From the NCBI GenBank assembly GCA_034008185.1, contig CM067081.1, positions 21,203,821-21,267,820 of the forward strand: a stretch of DNA of 64,000 nt, given 5' to 3'. The notes beneath the pieces were generated by a model. It had not been told where the DNA came from. It saw only the letters and a program-made list of their open reading frames with translations, and made no database searches. This document shows, one piece after another, positions 25,936 to 37,615 of the stretch. Made by a program: the position numbers and the translations under genes. The first letter of the stretch is position 1. Each line of letters begins with the position of its first letter. Source of the DNA: Gorsachius magnificus. Lineage: Eukaryota; Chordata; Aves; Pelecaniformes; Ardeidae.

Positions 25936-25943
25936 TGATGTCA
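25936..25943. promoter_or_regulatory. ATF/CRE-like octamer in the LTR promoter
   Basis: The sequence TGATGTCA is one transition away from the palindromic cAMP-response element TGACGTCA. The change is what methylated CpG decay produces. The site lies just upstream of the LTR TATA box, where other copies of this LTR type carry TGACGTCA as far as I recall. Residual binding by ATF/CREB or AP-1 type factors is possible but not shown. Confidence 0.5.
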
Positions 25944-26630
25944 TACGGTATGGAATATCCCTTTGGTCAGTTGGGGTCAGCTGTCCCAGCCACGTCCCCT
26001 TCCAGCTTCTTGTGCACCACTCGCTGGTGGGGTGGGGTGAGGAGAAGAAAAGGCCTTGGCACTGCGCAAGCACTGCTCAGCAATAACAGAAACACCTCTG
26101 TATTATCAACACTGTTTTCAGCACAAATACAAAACATAGCCCCATACTAGCTACTATGAAGAAAATTATCCCAGCCAAAACCAGCACAGACACACAGAGG
26201 TGTTTTACTGTAAACCATGACTATTTCCACTGAAGTCAGTGGGGCTGCTCATGCACATGCCAAAGTGGAGCACTGGCATGGCAGAATTTGTCCTCCAGCA
26301 CCAATCTGCAAAATCACCAATAGCTTTGAAACAATCTATGCAAAACCAGAAGGTTTGCTGCAGCAAAGGGGCATTTCTGTGGCCCATGTTCTGCCTTACA
26401 CCGCAACCTGCATAAAGTGTCTGGGAAAGGTGATGCCTCTAACACCAGTCCCTGCCCTACCTTTCCCTCCTCCGGAGCAGCTGGCTACCATCTTGGGTAG
26501 TCTTATCTGCTGTGACTTGTCAAGCCAAAATATTTGTTTAAAAAAGGATCAAATATTCATAGCTCATTTATGTATTCTTTTAAAAGGAGAAACGAGGCTT
26601 TTCAGGGTAGATAAATGCCAAAGTACGTGT

Positions 26631-26668
26631 GAGGAAAGGAAAGGAAGAGAAAGGAAGGAGGGGAGGGA
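26631..26668. repeat. Purine simple repeat, GGAA/AAGG-like
   Basis: The plus strand is a nearly pure A/G tract made of GGAAA, GGAAG and GGAGGGGAGGG units. GGAA repeats can bind ETS-family factors, but the tract is short and imperfect, so it is annotated as simple sequence. Confidence 0.85.
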
Positions 26669-28587
26669 ACATTTTTTAACGTGCAATATTTATATTTTTC
26701 TGCTCCTACTGTCTCCTTTCCTTTGCTCAGCATCCTGATGCTGAGACTTCAGGGAGGTTCAGCACGATTGCTGTAGCCGTGTGATCCAGAGCAACTCTGC
26801 TAACATAGTCTTGCCACTGGATTGTGTTGGTTTTTATTTTTTTAATTTTTAGGAGTGATTCAGGCAAGTTATTTCCTTCCAGGAAACCCCTAAACTAATG
26901 CTGAATAAGCTTGTCAGTCAACACTTTCATATAAAAGCCAAAGCAGAGCACAAAATGAGGATTTTGTTAAGTAGCGCTATGTTGACAGATCAGTTATTTT
27001 CTATATGAGAAGAGTTTCAAGACAGATTTCCATTGGTTCTGGGTAAATAGAGACACTGTAATTTTCTTTCCTTATTTCTGCAATAGCACTCCAAATATCT
27101 GGCTTTTCTGAATGCAGAAAGGAAACTACAGTTGCTTTCTGCTCACCCCAACATCTTCATTCATCTTTGATCTCCACAGCCTTTAGCCTAGAGAGGAAAA
27201 AAGGACCTCAGGATCATTAGGAAACTTTTTAAGGCTCTTATTCCAAATATCTTCCCAAGAAAGAGAGCAACTAAGCCAGAATAACTTTGCTCTGCTACTA
27301 CAATAAGCACAAAAATAAACCCTTAGAAACATGTAATAAACTGGGCATGCAAAAAATCAATTTTGACCTAGCTGTAACACATGTTAATTTCTGAAAGCAA
27401 AACACTGTATTTTCTCCCTAGCAGACCCTTTTAATCATATTTTAGACAAACATGTTCGTGGGAAAAATGTTCCTGAACCTTTCTTGCATGTCTCTCTTTT
27501 CTTTTCGAAGAGATGAAATCCAGTATGAAATCATAAAGGCCTGAAACAATGCATCTGGTGAAACAGGAATCCATGGCATGATCAATGTACATTTTGTCTC
27601 TCAAAATATGGGCATTATTAGAGCTGAGATAGCAGAAGCTGCCAAGACTGTGAACGTTCCCTCAGAGATTTTAAACAAAAAAACACACAAGAAATCTAAT
27701 TTTACAAAAATTTAACAAAAAATCAGAATGGCAGTTTAATGTTCCAGATGTTAGATGCATTGAACCAAATAACAGATGCAAGACAACAGGCTTTTCTGAC
27801 TCTATTATGTCATTTTGCAATACAAGCTTCAGTTACTTAAAACTTTGCCATTGATAACCATTTGTGCTGGCTATCTGCATCAGGCTGAAAACTGAGGCAC
27901 GGTTTGAATTATGTTAAGCCCTTTCTGAAAATAAAGCTAAAGAAAGAGATAGATTTTCAGCACTAAGTGATTCTGGGATATATTCTTGATGTTCCTGTTC
28001 TTTTTTGTTTGGTTGTTTGGGTTTTTTTCTAAGCTTGTGCTTGGAAGAAAATACTTAACTTTTGGCAAGGTGATGTCAGAGCTGTATTGTAACCCACCCT
28101 CATTTGCCAAGGCCGTAAGGTGCCGGAAGCTTTGCATCTACCCAGCAGAGACATAGATCTTAGCAGTAACACTCTGTGCAGAGTCTGTAGAGTCTGAGCA
28201 CACTTAAATTTCCTGTGGTTGTTCTGAATGCCCAGGAAATGTGTGCCCAGTTCCCAGGAAGGAAGTCCACAGCCTTTCCTCAAGGCAACAGAAACCCAGA
28301 AAGATTAGCTGGCTTTCTCAGTGGCACATAGCTGAGTGGTATCTCTGGGAATGGCATCTCCATCTGAGTCTCAGCTCATGGCCTAATCCTGCAGCTTGAC
28401 TTGATCATCACTTACATAATGTGACATCTTCAACATCTCTCCTCTTCAGGTGAGAGTCGGTGGGGTCTCAGCACATCCAAATATATACTCACTCACACCA
28501 GTGGCCAGCTTAATTTTTTTTTTAAACCTTATCCATGTGTTTTGAAGACCCAGTTCCTCCAAAACCTTAAATGTTTAGTTAGTCTCA

Positions 28588-28683
28588 GTTGAAATCAGTA
28601 GGACTATTCGTAAATTCAAAGTTAAAGATATGCTTGTTTTCCCCTAATGCACCTGGACTGTTCACATGCTTAAAATAAAGCAG
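28588..28683 (+). repeat. Ancient interspersed-repeat fragment, two related blocks
   Basis: Block one (28591-28635) contains GAAATCAGTAGGACTATTCG and later AAAGTTAAAGATATGCTTG. Block two (28655-28683) reads GGACTGTTCACATGCTTAAA followed by ATAAAGCAG. Both resemble the phrase 'AATGGGACTATTCACATGCTTAAAGTTAAGCA', which I know from very old interspersed repeats of birds and other amniotes. The same phrase appears at 41911-41978. It is non-coding. The family name is not assigned, and the two adjacent blocks may be two insertions, a tandem arrangement or one rearranged copy. Confidence 0.55.
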
Positions 28684-29250
28684 AGGAGCAAGTGGTGGGG
28701 AATGGAGAGTACAAGCTGGGGAATGGAGAATATGGCTTACAGAAACAAAGTCCAAGAACCTTTGTTTGGGACTGAATTTCACAAGAGAAAGTAACGCCAA
28801 AGGCAGAGGGGTAATTATTTGTGTTTTCTCAGAGACTGGGAAGAGTATGGAGGCTGAAGTTATAGGATGGCTGAAAGGGGATGTAAAAGCAAGAGCAGAA
28901 ATCACCAAGTGCTTTCAAAATTAATAGAAGCAGAGCTGAAGACCTGAAACAGCTGGAACATTTTATTCCAGAGATTTCATTTTAAAGGAACAAGCACTGC
29001 TCGATCTTGAGTTGTTATTGCAAATAAACAGACTGAAAATACACAAGCAATTTTTCTCTTGGTGGTGTTACCACAGGACCCCCAGCACTGAGCATGGCTC
29101 TGAGGCGAGGAGGAGAGGGCCTAGCTCTGCCACTGCCATTTTGCATACAGCCGGCAAGACGCTCCATCCCCCTGTTTACCCATTTTGCCTATTTGCCTTT
29201 TGTACAGCAGCTATCACAGAGGGCTCTCTGCAATCACTGTATTGCACATA

Positions 29251-29323
29251 GAATAATAATAAAGAATAATTAATAATAAATAAAGAATAAAGAATAAATA
29301 AATAAATAATAAAGAGTAATAAC
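29251..29323. repeat. AATA/AATAAAG-type microsatellite
   Basis: About 73 bp of nearly pure A/T built from AATA and AATAAAG units, including AATAAATAAATAAATAATAA. It is compound and interrupted. No attached SINE or LINE poly-A tail was recognised. Confidence 0.92.
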
Positions 29324-31866
29324 TTACTACTGTGTAGCTCACACACATATCTGACAGAAGAGCTGTGAAGATGGAAGGACCCTGGGATTTCTACCCAAAT
29401 GCTGAGCAGCCAAGCTGACTGTTTATATCAGACTCTATAGGCTTTTTTGCTATTGAAAGATCTGCATGAGATAGCATTGCTCCTTCTCTGTCTGGAAAGG
29501 GCGTGCTGTGGATGGCAAAAGTCCCACTTGTGTATTCAACCTTTTCAATGCCAAATACACAGAATCTTCTTTTCTGATCTTCCAGTGATTATACTATTGA
29601 TTTATTTTAAAAAAAATAAAACTTTTTATAGCAAATTGCTTTTGTCAGCAATTATTTATGCCTTTACAGTTTTACATTCTTGTCTTTTATTTTTGTAAGA
29701 CTTTCAAATTTCATTTTAACTTACAAATTATTCACCAGATGCGAAGGAACCTTGAGGAATAACATTGTTATTGTTGTTGCTATTATTAATCATGGCCATG
29801 AGTAAAAAAAAGAAAAGCAGGCTTCTGTTTTACTTCAGTGGAGACTTTGGAAAGACAGGAGCATAATTCATTCCAGTTGGATCAATCACCCCCTTCCTAT
29901 CTCTGCTATTCAGCCTATTAGGCAGTGGTTTTGGTTCAAATAGAATATTTCAGGGCCAGATTCAATCTCAGCTTCACAGCTATGTTCCTAAAATGTGTGA
30001 ACATTTGATACATCTCAGGTGCATATTGAAAAACTGCTTATCTGATTACTCTGCCATCTTCTGCAGTCTGCTGGCCCACCTGCACTCCCCCCGTGCAATG
30101 GCTGTCATCCATGCAGGTGGAATTGGGAAGGAGCAGAGGCAGTGCAGGGTACAACTAACCGGACAGGAATGCCTCCCCTCTTGCATCTTTTTTAAATGAG
30201 TTGCCAACCAGGGCATCTCTAGGTACAGAAATTTTCTGGCATCATTTAGTTAAGCTGAGTTCAAGGCTGCAAAGCCCACTATTTCTGCAGAGCACCTGCC
30301 CTTCCTGAAGGTTTCTTGAGTCCCTAACTTAAAAAATGCGATGGTGTAAGAAGGGAAGGAGGCTATTAGTGGGAAGGAAATATAACAGTAAAGGCACTTA
30401 CCTGTGTTTGGTAACATACATGACACAGCACAGAAATTTAATCCATAAAAGAACATTGTTTCAGTTAGCATGAGGTTTAAGGAGACGGTTTAGATTTTTT
30501 TTTTTTTGCCAGGCACCAACTGTGACAGCTTCAGTGACACAGTGGTTCCTTTGGCAGCTCTGCAGTGAGCTGTGTCCTGCTGTGGCATGGTTATCCACAG
30601 GGTCCACACTCTCTGTCAGAGACCTTTGATGCACAGTGAGGCATTTTGTACTTTTTACATGCTGCCAAGACAGCAGGTAACTTGTCTCTTACCAAACTTA
30701 GAAGCTTACTGAAGGCTCAGCTGCTGATGCAAAACTAACTTGAATTTTTGCTTTTGCCCTCTGTACAACTGTGGTAGTAATTATCAACGTTCTTGAAAGG
30801 TTTGCTTTTGATGCTTCATTTTCTTTTAACATAGTAGGAGATATGAATAATATGGATCTTACTGATGTCAGTGGAAATATTTTATATTCAATGCAAAACA
30901 ACTCCCAGGATCAAGACCACACTGAGGCAAAGAAGTGCTTTGAGGTATGAAGAGGAGTTGCAGGTTTGGTCTCACATCTGGTACATACTCTGGGACCCTC
31001 AAATAAAAAATTTTACATAAGCAGCATAACACGCACGGATACCCACCATCAGCCTTACTGGTTAAGTATGTGACACCAAAGCCATGGCAGGGTCACAAGA
31101 AGTGAAATTAGCAGTCACAGCTGACACAGGAGAAGTGACGACATTTCTGTAATTAAGCCACCAACATCAGCTCTGAATGGATGCAACAGAGAGGCTAGTT
31201 CTTTGCTTTTAGCCATGCAGTTTTTCCACCATTACCTGGATAGTGTTTGAAACAGCAGCTATCTTCTCCCCAAGTGTCTTTCTCATTAAATTACATACAT
31301 ATCCCAATTAGAGCTTCCTAGACCTCATGAGACAAAAGAAAATGATACCCTCTGGTGTCCTCTAAGGAACCCATGATGCCAATTAATTTGATGGAGGGTA
31401 GGAGATACGCGGACTCACCAACATTAAACCATGAAATAGAAAAATGTATACGACAGATGGCTGCAGACTCCTGGCCATTGGTTGACACCCAGTCAGGCCC
31501 TGCTTGAGTGGGCTTTCTCTGTGGTGTTGGTGAACCCCTTTCTCCCTGCAGAAATGGCTGTTGGATGGAGGATGCCCTGGCTTCATCCCAGCCTCCTGGG
31601 AAGCGCAACTTGGGAGACTTGTCTCACTCCCTCCTCTCACCCTGTGCTTCAGGTCTGGCATTTCCACCAGGTATGCTGTACTGTGGTCTACATGTGTGTC
31701 CCCTAGTCTAGCATTGTTTGGGGGAGTTGATTCCTTATCTGTCTACTGGGAGAATTGCCTTAATTTACATTGGCATGCTGTGCTCTCCCCTAGGGACTGT
31801 GAGGGTGAGGAAGACGAGTTTTATGGCAGTGGAAGGATAAGTGAATTGGAATTCAGTTTTCAGTCA

Positions 31867-31892
31867 AATATATATATATATACATATTTATA
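31867..31892. repeat. TA dinucleotide microsatellite
   Basis: A run of TA units interrupted by one C (ATATATATATATATACATAT and then TTTATA). It is short and probably polymorphic in length. Confidence 0.9.
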
Positions 31893-34564
31893 ATGCGAAT
31901 TATTTTACCAGGTTCTGCAGTGACATTCCTGCTCCTTCAGGCCAAGTGTCAGCTTGCAACAAGAAATGTGGAGACAGCATAAACCCTGTATTTTCCAAAT
32001 GTTCAATGAATGTTTTTATGGATATTATTATTAGCAACAATCATATGAAAACTACTTTTTTTTTCCATTTAAAATGTTGTAATGAAACGGTGACTGATTT
32101 CTTATTCCATTAAAGTCTGTGTTGCATTCATAAGAATAAGCATAGTAGATATCATGCTGTATACAATGTCCAGTGGCAACATTATACCATGATTAGTTTG
32201 TGTAAAATCATATCAATGAATAATTACAAGTTTGTGGATTACTTTCACGGCTTGGTAGTTTCACCTGGCTAAAGTGCTGATAACTGCTCTATGAGACATA
32301 CCATCTCAAGGACAAATTTATGATAAATCTTTCCCAGTAACAATACTTCCAAGACTGCTAGGCATTGGAAAGTTAGAAGGAAGAAAAGATCCAAAAATGC
32401 CCTCATGTTCTAATATGTTTTCTGGGTTGTGTCTGCAGTGCCCATCCTTGAGCAAAACCCAACCTGGAATTCCCAGGCCTCCTGCACAGCACAGATACAG
32501 ACATCAACGGGTAGGCTGGGCTGCAACTTCACTGCCTTAGTGCACAGCCAAGAGGTTTTTGAGTTAGGACACTCCGTTCAGGAAAAAAAGCCCCAACAAC
32601 TGTCATCTTCTGTTTTGCAAGCAGCTATTAGTACAAAAGCATTTTGCTTTTTGAGCTTTCAAAAATATTCTGACCAAATTTGTTTTTACAGAAAGCTTCT
32701 CTGAAGTTGTAGTGGATTACACTCTCAGACTTGCCTATTAGAAGGACTGTCTGAAATCAGCATTCTGACTTCCAATATAAAGGAACAGTATGTTATTTTG
32801 TAAGAAAAAAATTGCTGGAGTGGGATGTGGTTTGCTTACCCTCTTACTTCTTTCATATGATACTAGCTTGTTATTATATGTTGACAGAGTGAAAGCTAAG
32901 GCATTTATCTTCAAACACAAGCCTTATTTTCCTAGAACCTATGTCCAAAAGCCTAGTTAAACCTATTTGGCAAATTACTGTAATTATTTTTTCATTCCCT
33001 TGTCCATGGTAAGAAGTGTGCAAGTGTGCAGCGTAATCACAAAGGGATTTGTCTGCTTGAGCAAACATCCCATCTGTATTTTCCCCTCAGATGTAGACAT
33101 TTCAGGTTTAAGCCAGTTAAACAGAGGGAAAATTGTGCCTATTGCAGAGAGCATTGATTACAGAGTTACTGAGACAGTGGGAAGTTTCACAGGTGCTATG
33201 GTCCCCATAAATTACCTGTTTCTCAGTAAAATGAAAATAAATCATTTTTAATTCTTTCTTTAGGACCAACACATTTTCTTCAGTAGAAGTGAAGGGACAT
33301 TAAATGTGCCTAAGATGCCAACTAGGTGTTGTGTAAAAGGGACCGACATCCTTCAAAATAAGGCATGCTTGAAAGGTATGTGCCCAAAAATAAGTTTGGT
33401 GCCTTATGTGAACAATGATGGAAGTGCATACCTTTTTTATGGTGACTTTAAGGATGATAGCTCTGTTTCCTCAAAATTCCTTCAGTTTGCCAGTGTCAGG
33501 ACATGGCTCTCGAGGAAGTGGCGGCCTTGGTTGAAACGGTTAAATAAACATAATCGTTATTGTCCAGCTTTAGAGGAGGATATTAGATTACATACCAGGA
33601 GAGCGGGCCATGCCTGTCTTCAGCGTTAAAGTACGTCTGAATCTCCATTTTCCTGTAGCGCTGTGTTCAGTTTTGATTACCTAAAGCCCCCAAGTTGGGT
33701 TTATTTATCTAAGTGTTATTTCAATATAAACTCACTGAGATCAGCTCTGCCCTTGGTCCCACAAAGGTAGCTCAGTGGCAAATGTGACTCAAGCGATCAA
33801 GGACAGAAGTGAATCCATTACCATTTTCTGAGGTGTTTATTTTTATGCTCAGATTTTTTAAAGTCCTTTCAAATAGTATCAGTGGGTTTTATAATGGAAA
33901 AGCCAATTATAACGCAGGTGACTGAAACTTTAATAAGCTTTCATGGGACCATTGGTAGCTCTAATGATTTTTTGCTGGTAAGGGTCTTAACAGCAGATTT
34001 GGTATTAGATATATGTGTACATATGCATATAAAACCATGGAGGTTTAACAAAACTGCCATACAAAACAAGAATAGTATCAGTTATTCATTATCAAGATAG
34101 TACTAACAAGAATATTAGATATTTTTATGTTGAAAAATAGAAAAAAATGACCATTATCTTGTAAAGGACCTTATAACTTTCTCCCATATGCCTCTTCCTC
34201 ATGGTCAGTCCAGGCTGCCACATACCTGACTCTGTGAGATTGGTAGCACCAGTGAAATCCCCACGGGGACTGCTGCAAGGCTGAGCTATACCTACTGTCT
34301 TTGTATGCCTACCATCCTTGTGGTGCTGGACTTGGTGCCCCTACATGTGCCGTGCCAGGAGATCCTGGCACCAGAGGAGTCAAACTTGGTGTGAAGAGAG
34401 CAGGAGAGAGAATCCATGGGGGAAGGTGGATGTGGGGAACAAAGAGCAGTTCTGGGGTCAGCGTGAATTTGACGTGGTGGCCAAAGCGGGGACTGGGGCA
34501 GGTGAGGGAAGGAGAAGCAAGAGGATGAGTTTGCAAACTCGGTCAGGGCTGGGTGATTGATTAC

Positions 34565-34770
34565 TGGAAGAAAAATAAAGGAAAGGCAGAAATGGAGTGA
34601 GAAGCAAATATGACCCAGGAAAAAGAGGAGAGAGAAAAGATGATAGGCAGGAAACACAGGTGATCAAAGAGACTGTGGGAACACAGAGGGAAGGTGAGGG
34701 GATAGGAAAGCAAGAGAAGAGAGAATGGAGGTAGGAAGAAGGTGGTGCCTAGAAGGAGGGAATCAAATAA
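34565..34770. repeat. Purine-rich (GA-rich) tract
   Basis: About 200 bp in which the plus strand is dominated by A and G, with repeated motifs such as GGAAAAAGAGGAGAGAGAAA and AAGCAAGAGAAGAGAGAATG. It is not a clean microsatellite. Such polypurine strands are common in bird non-coding DNA and can adopt triplex structure. The edges are approximate. Confidence 0.65.
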
Positions 34771-36864
34771 ACAACAGGGATAACATAAATGACCATGGTG
34801 GAAAGGCCTCAGATAAGCACAGCAACAATGTCAATGTGAGATTAAAAACAAAAAGTAACAAAAAATGTTCTTCAGTATTTAATTCCATGATTGGCTTTAG
34901 CTATCAAATGACAGAAAACAGCTGCATTTCATAAAGCAACAACTGGGCTGCAGTTGTAACCTAATCCTTGCATTTGACACTTCGAAAAAAAATATTTTCC
35001 CTGCACATGTGATTCAGTTATATGACTAGTGCCACACTGATGAAATCAATGAAGTTGTAAACTAAGTTGTTAATAGCTTCTTTTGTCTTCATGTTTTTCC
35101 CTTGTATTTTTTGATCAAAGAGGTTTTAAAAGGCTGGGCATTGTCTTTCTGAGTTGATTTAACCTAGTTTGTTTGTCCCTCTTCCGCCTGCCCCCCTCAA
35201 TTTTTATCATTGAAAAATGAAACCCCTGCAAAGAAAGATCGGCTAAGGAATTAAAAGAAGCAGTAGATGAAGGTAAATATAAATCAAAAGTTAAATCATT
35301 AAACTATTTTTTCAAGAGCTTAAAACTTATGACCTTGTGTACAGGAATGTGAAATCTGAAAATATTGTAGCAAAGCAGTCAGTGAAGTTCTTTAGATGTG
35401 CTCATCCACTCTTTCTGTCACTTCCCCAGTGTACCAAAGCTAGTATTGTCTCACTGAAACAGCAGTATTTCTTATGTATAATCCTAAAGATAAAGTCCTC
35501 ACTGAGGAAGACATGTAAATAAATGAGCTGTTCTGCTTTTTTCAGAACAGCTAACGCAGGACGTTCAATGATGGCGTATGCATTTATGGTGGCACTTTTC
35601 AACCACACTGATTTTGCAAACTTTGTACGGAGGAGTGCACCAAGCTGCAGTGGGTTTTGGAGCAGCGGGCTGCTGCCCACAGTTGTTTCGCAGGGTGCAG
35701 GACAGAAGTGGAAGGAGAAAGTGTGTCCAGTGACAACACATCTACCTTGTAAATCTCTGGAGTTCATTTCTAGAAAACACATCATGTGCTGAATTACATC
35801 CCTACAAAATGGAATGTATTTAAGTTATTGTGGTCTTATCTGAAAAAATCCAGACAATAAATTGAATGTATCTCAGTTTATCTTGCTTCTGGCCAAAAGA
35901 TTAAACCAGCTCTGAACCTGCAACTTCAAGGACACTCAATATTTCCTACTTGATATTAAGGCCACTTAATGAGAAGATTGCAGAAGGTACTTTGCTAGTT
36001 TTTATACCCTCTCTGCTTTTTTTCCCATTTAAGTAGTAACCTAGCAGAATTTATATTGGTATGAATTAAAATAGATCAGTTAAACCATACCACACATTTG
36101 CAAAGAATTAAAATGGCCATAATCTCATAGAGTTCACTTGCATTATTTAAGCTGCAAGGCAGATACCATTTCCGTGGTTCACCCCCTAGCTTCAGTTCTC
36201 CAGAGCAGTTAAAATATTGCAGTGTACTGTACCTCTCACCCAGCCTGCAAGTCCAGATTCCTCCTAAATCCCTGTGGCGAGGAGCCCCAGCCCTGAAAGC
36301 AGGGAAAGCTTAAATCAGTGTGCCACTTCACAGGCACAAGAAATAAATCCACTGGAAAGCAGGAGTCATTAATTCTGATGCTTGTGGAATTGCATGTTTA
36401 CCTGTGAAAACTTTTTTAATCTGACATCCTTAAATTACTTCAGCTCCTACTTTGTCCCAAATGAAATCAGGTTTTATGAAAAATTCTGCAGGTGATTAAT
36501 TGGTTCCAAAGCATTCTGAATACACTCAGCATTTCCACTGATATTAGTCTTCTTTTCACAGGAGAGAAATGAGGTTACTGGAAAGCATATTACACCAGCC
36601 TACTTCTTCTGGATTAAAGGTGCTTGAAATAAATGTCATTCCTTTTCCCAGTCTACAATTTATCATTACAGAGTGAGAAAACTTATTATCTTCATTTTAT
36701 CACTCTGTTGTGTAACGTTTTTCCATGTCATTGTACAAAAAATTATTTGACATATTAAAACTGGAAATATATTGCTCAGAGACCAAACTGTGTCGCATGC
36801 ACACTGCAATTACATGCAACTTTATTAGGCATTTAATCTAAAGGACTCTGAGCCTCATTAAATA

Positions 36865-36915
36865 AAGGATTTAGGTGCCTAAAGAGACCTCTATCTCCTT
36901 TTGTGGGATTTGGCA
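36865..36915. repeat. Possible ancient interspersed-repeat fragment
   Basis: The stretch reads AAGGATTTAGGTGCCTAAAG and, 24 bases on, TTTTGTGGGATTTGGC. Very old amniote repeats contain 'GATTTAGGTGCCTAAAT' followed by 'TTTTGTGGATTTGGGCC', in the same order. The palindromic core TTAGGTGCCTAA (one mismatch to a perfect palindrome) is retained. No family name is claimed. Confidence 0.45.
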
Positions 36916-37580
36916 AACTAGGTTCAAATCTGCAATCCAACCTGTCATGCTCAGCTATTACCCATCCTTATATTCACTAGACTCTGAAGGCACCAAAGGA
37001 TTTGGCCTTGCAGCTCTTTAATTGCTTAGAGCTGTTGTTCTGGGCATTACAGGAACTGACCTATTTCTGACAGGGCTGAATGGCTTTGCATCTGCCTCAC
37101 ACCTACCAAAATGATTTCATTCCAGAAACTGCAAGTGAAACTCCTTTCATGCAACCCTAGACACCTACCGTGCAGAAGAAGGCCTGAGCAGTTAAACTAG
37201 GCTACCTCCACAGCTAGCGTTGAGAAGCAGGCACTTTCCAGGTGCCATCCCTCTGATCTACTTTAGTGGTCTGCGTTAGGATGTGAGATGTTGCAATCAC
37301 TCCAGTCGCCGTACAGGATGTCTAAGGATACCAGTTCAGATTCACATGTCTGCACTGCAATACCCAGGTGAATCCCCAAATAGGTGTTCCCCCCCATGTT
37401 ACATGGCACAGTGGGATATTGTAATAGGCATCCCCGTGGAAGCTAGGACCAGCTGGTGGTACAGGGCTCTGCAGTAAAGTCATGTCAGTTCAGCAGAATT
37501 ACCTTGCATACTCGACCACACAGATGCAATCATACTAATGCCCGTCCTGGTAGTACCTCAGGGATTTATGTGTTCTGCAG

Positions 37581-37615
37581 TGTATATATATATAAAACAT
37601 ATTAATATAGTATAT
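37581..37615. repeat. AT-rich low-complexity run
   Basis: TATATATATATATAAAAC followed by further TA-rich sequence. It is a short degenerate TA microsatellite. Confidence 0.75.

Larger units (their letters stand above)
25612..26188 (-). mobile_element. Solo LTR of an endogenous retrovirus (minus orientation)
   Basis: 577 bp element bounded by TG...CA. On the plus strand it begins TGTTGTGGTTTAACCCCAGC and ends with CCAGCCAAAACCAGCACA. I recognise the whole as a solo LTR family that is very common in neoavian genomes. The functional sense is the minus strand: reading that way there is a TATA box (25921-25927), an ATF/CRE-like TGATGTCA (25936-25943) just upstream of it, and an ACTAAA polyadenylation-like hexamer (25738-25743) downstream. 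No gag, pol or env sequence and no second LTR are present in the window, so the provirus was lost by LTR-LTR recombination. A 5 bp duplication with one mismatch flanks it. Antisense frames at 25657-25932 and 25926-26150 fall inside the LTR and are not genes. No family name from a repeat library is claimed; ERVL (class III) is likely. Confidence 0.92.
25607..26193. repeat. Target-site duplication pair around the solo LTR (5 bp, one mismatch)
   Basis: The five bases before the LTR (25607-25611, GCCAC) and the five after it (26189-26193, GACAC) match at four positions. A 5 bp duplication fits ERVL-type or ERVK-type integration. The single mismatch is consistent with decay since insertion. The coordinates given span both sites and the LTR between them. 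Confidence 0.6.
26194..31866. other. Non-coding DNA with simple repeats
   Basis: No gene was supported. The longest open frame of the window (26217-26738, 173 codons, plus) begins just after the LTR and runs through a purine microsatellite; its product has no recognisable domain and it is treated as chance. Other content is the purine-rich simple repeat at 26631-26668, old repeat-like motifs at 26226-26262 and 28588-28683, and an AATA-type microsatellite at 29251-29323. The remainder is AT-rich unique-looking sequence. Confidence 0.6.

Noticed and set aside
25657..26150. Two plus-strand frames of 91 and 74 codons
   Set aside because: Both lie entirely inside the solo LTR, antisense to its own promoter.
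26217..26738. Longest open frame in the window (173 codons, plus strand)
   Set aside because: It starts directly after the solo LTR, reads through a purine microsatellite, has no domain or family resemblance and overlaps an antisense frame. Chance is the simplest explanation.
36921..36932. GGTTCAAATCTG, similar to a tRNA B box
   Set aside because: No A box at the correct distance and no cloverleaf could be drawn. It adjoins an old repeat fragment.
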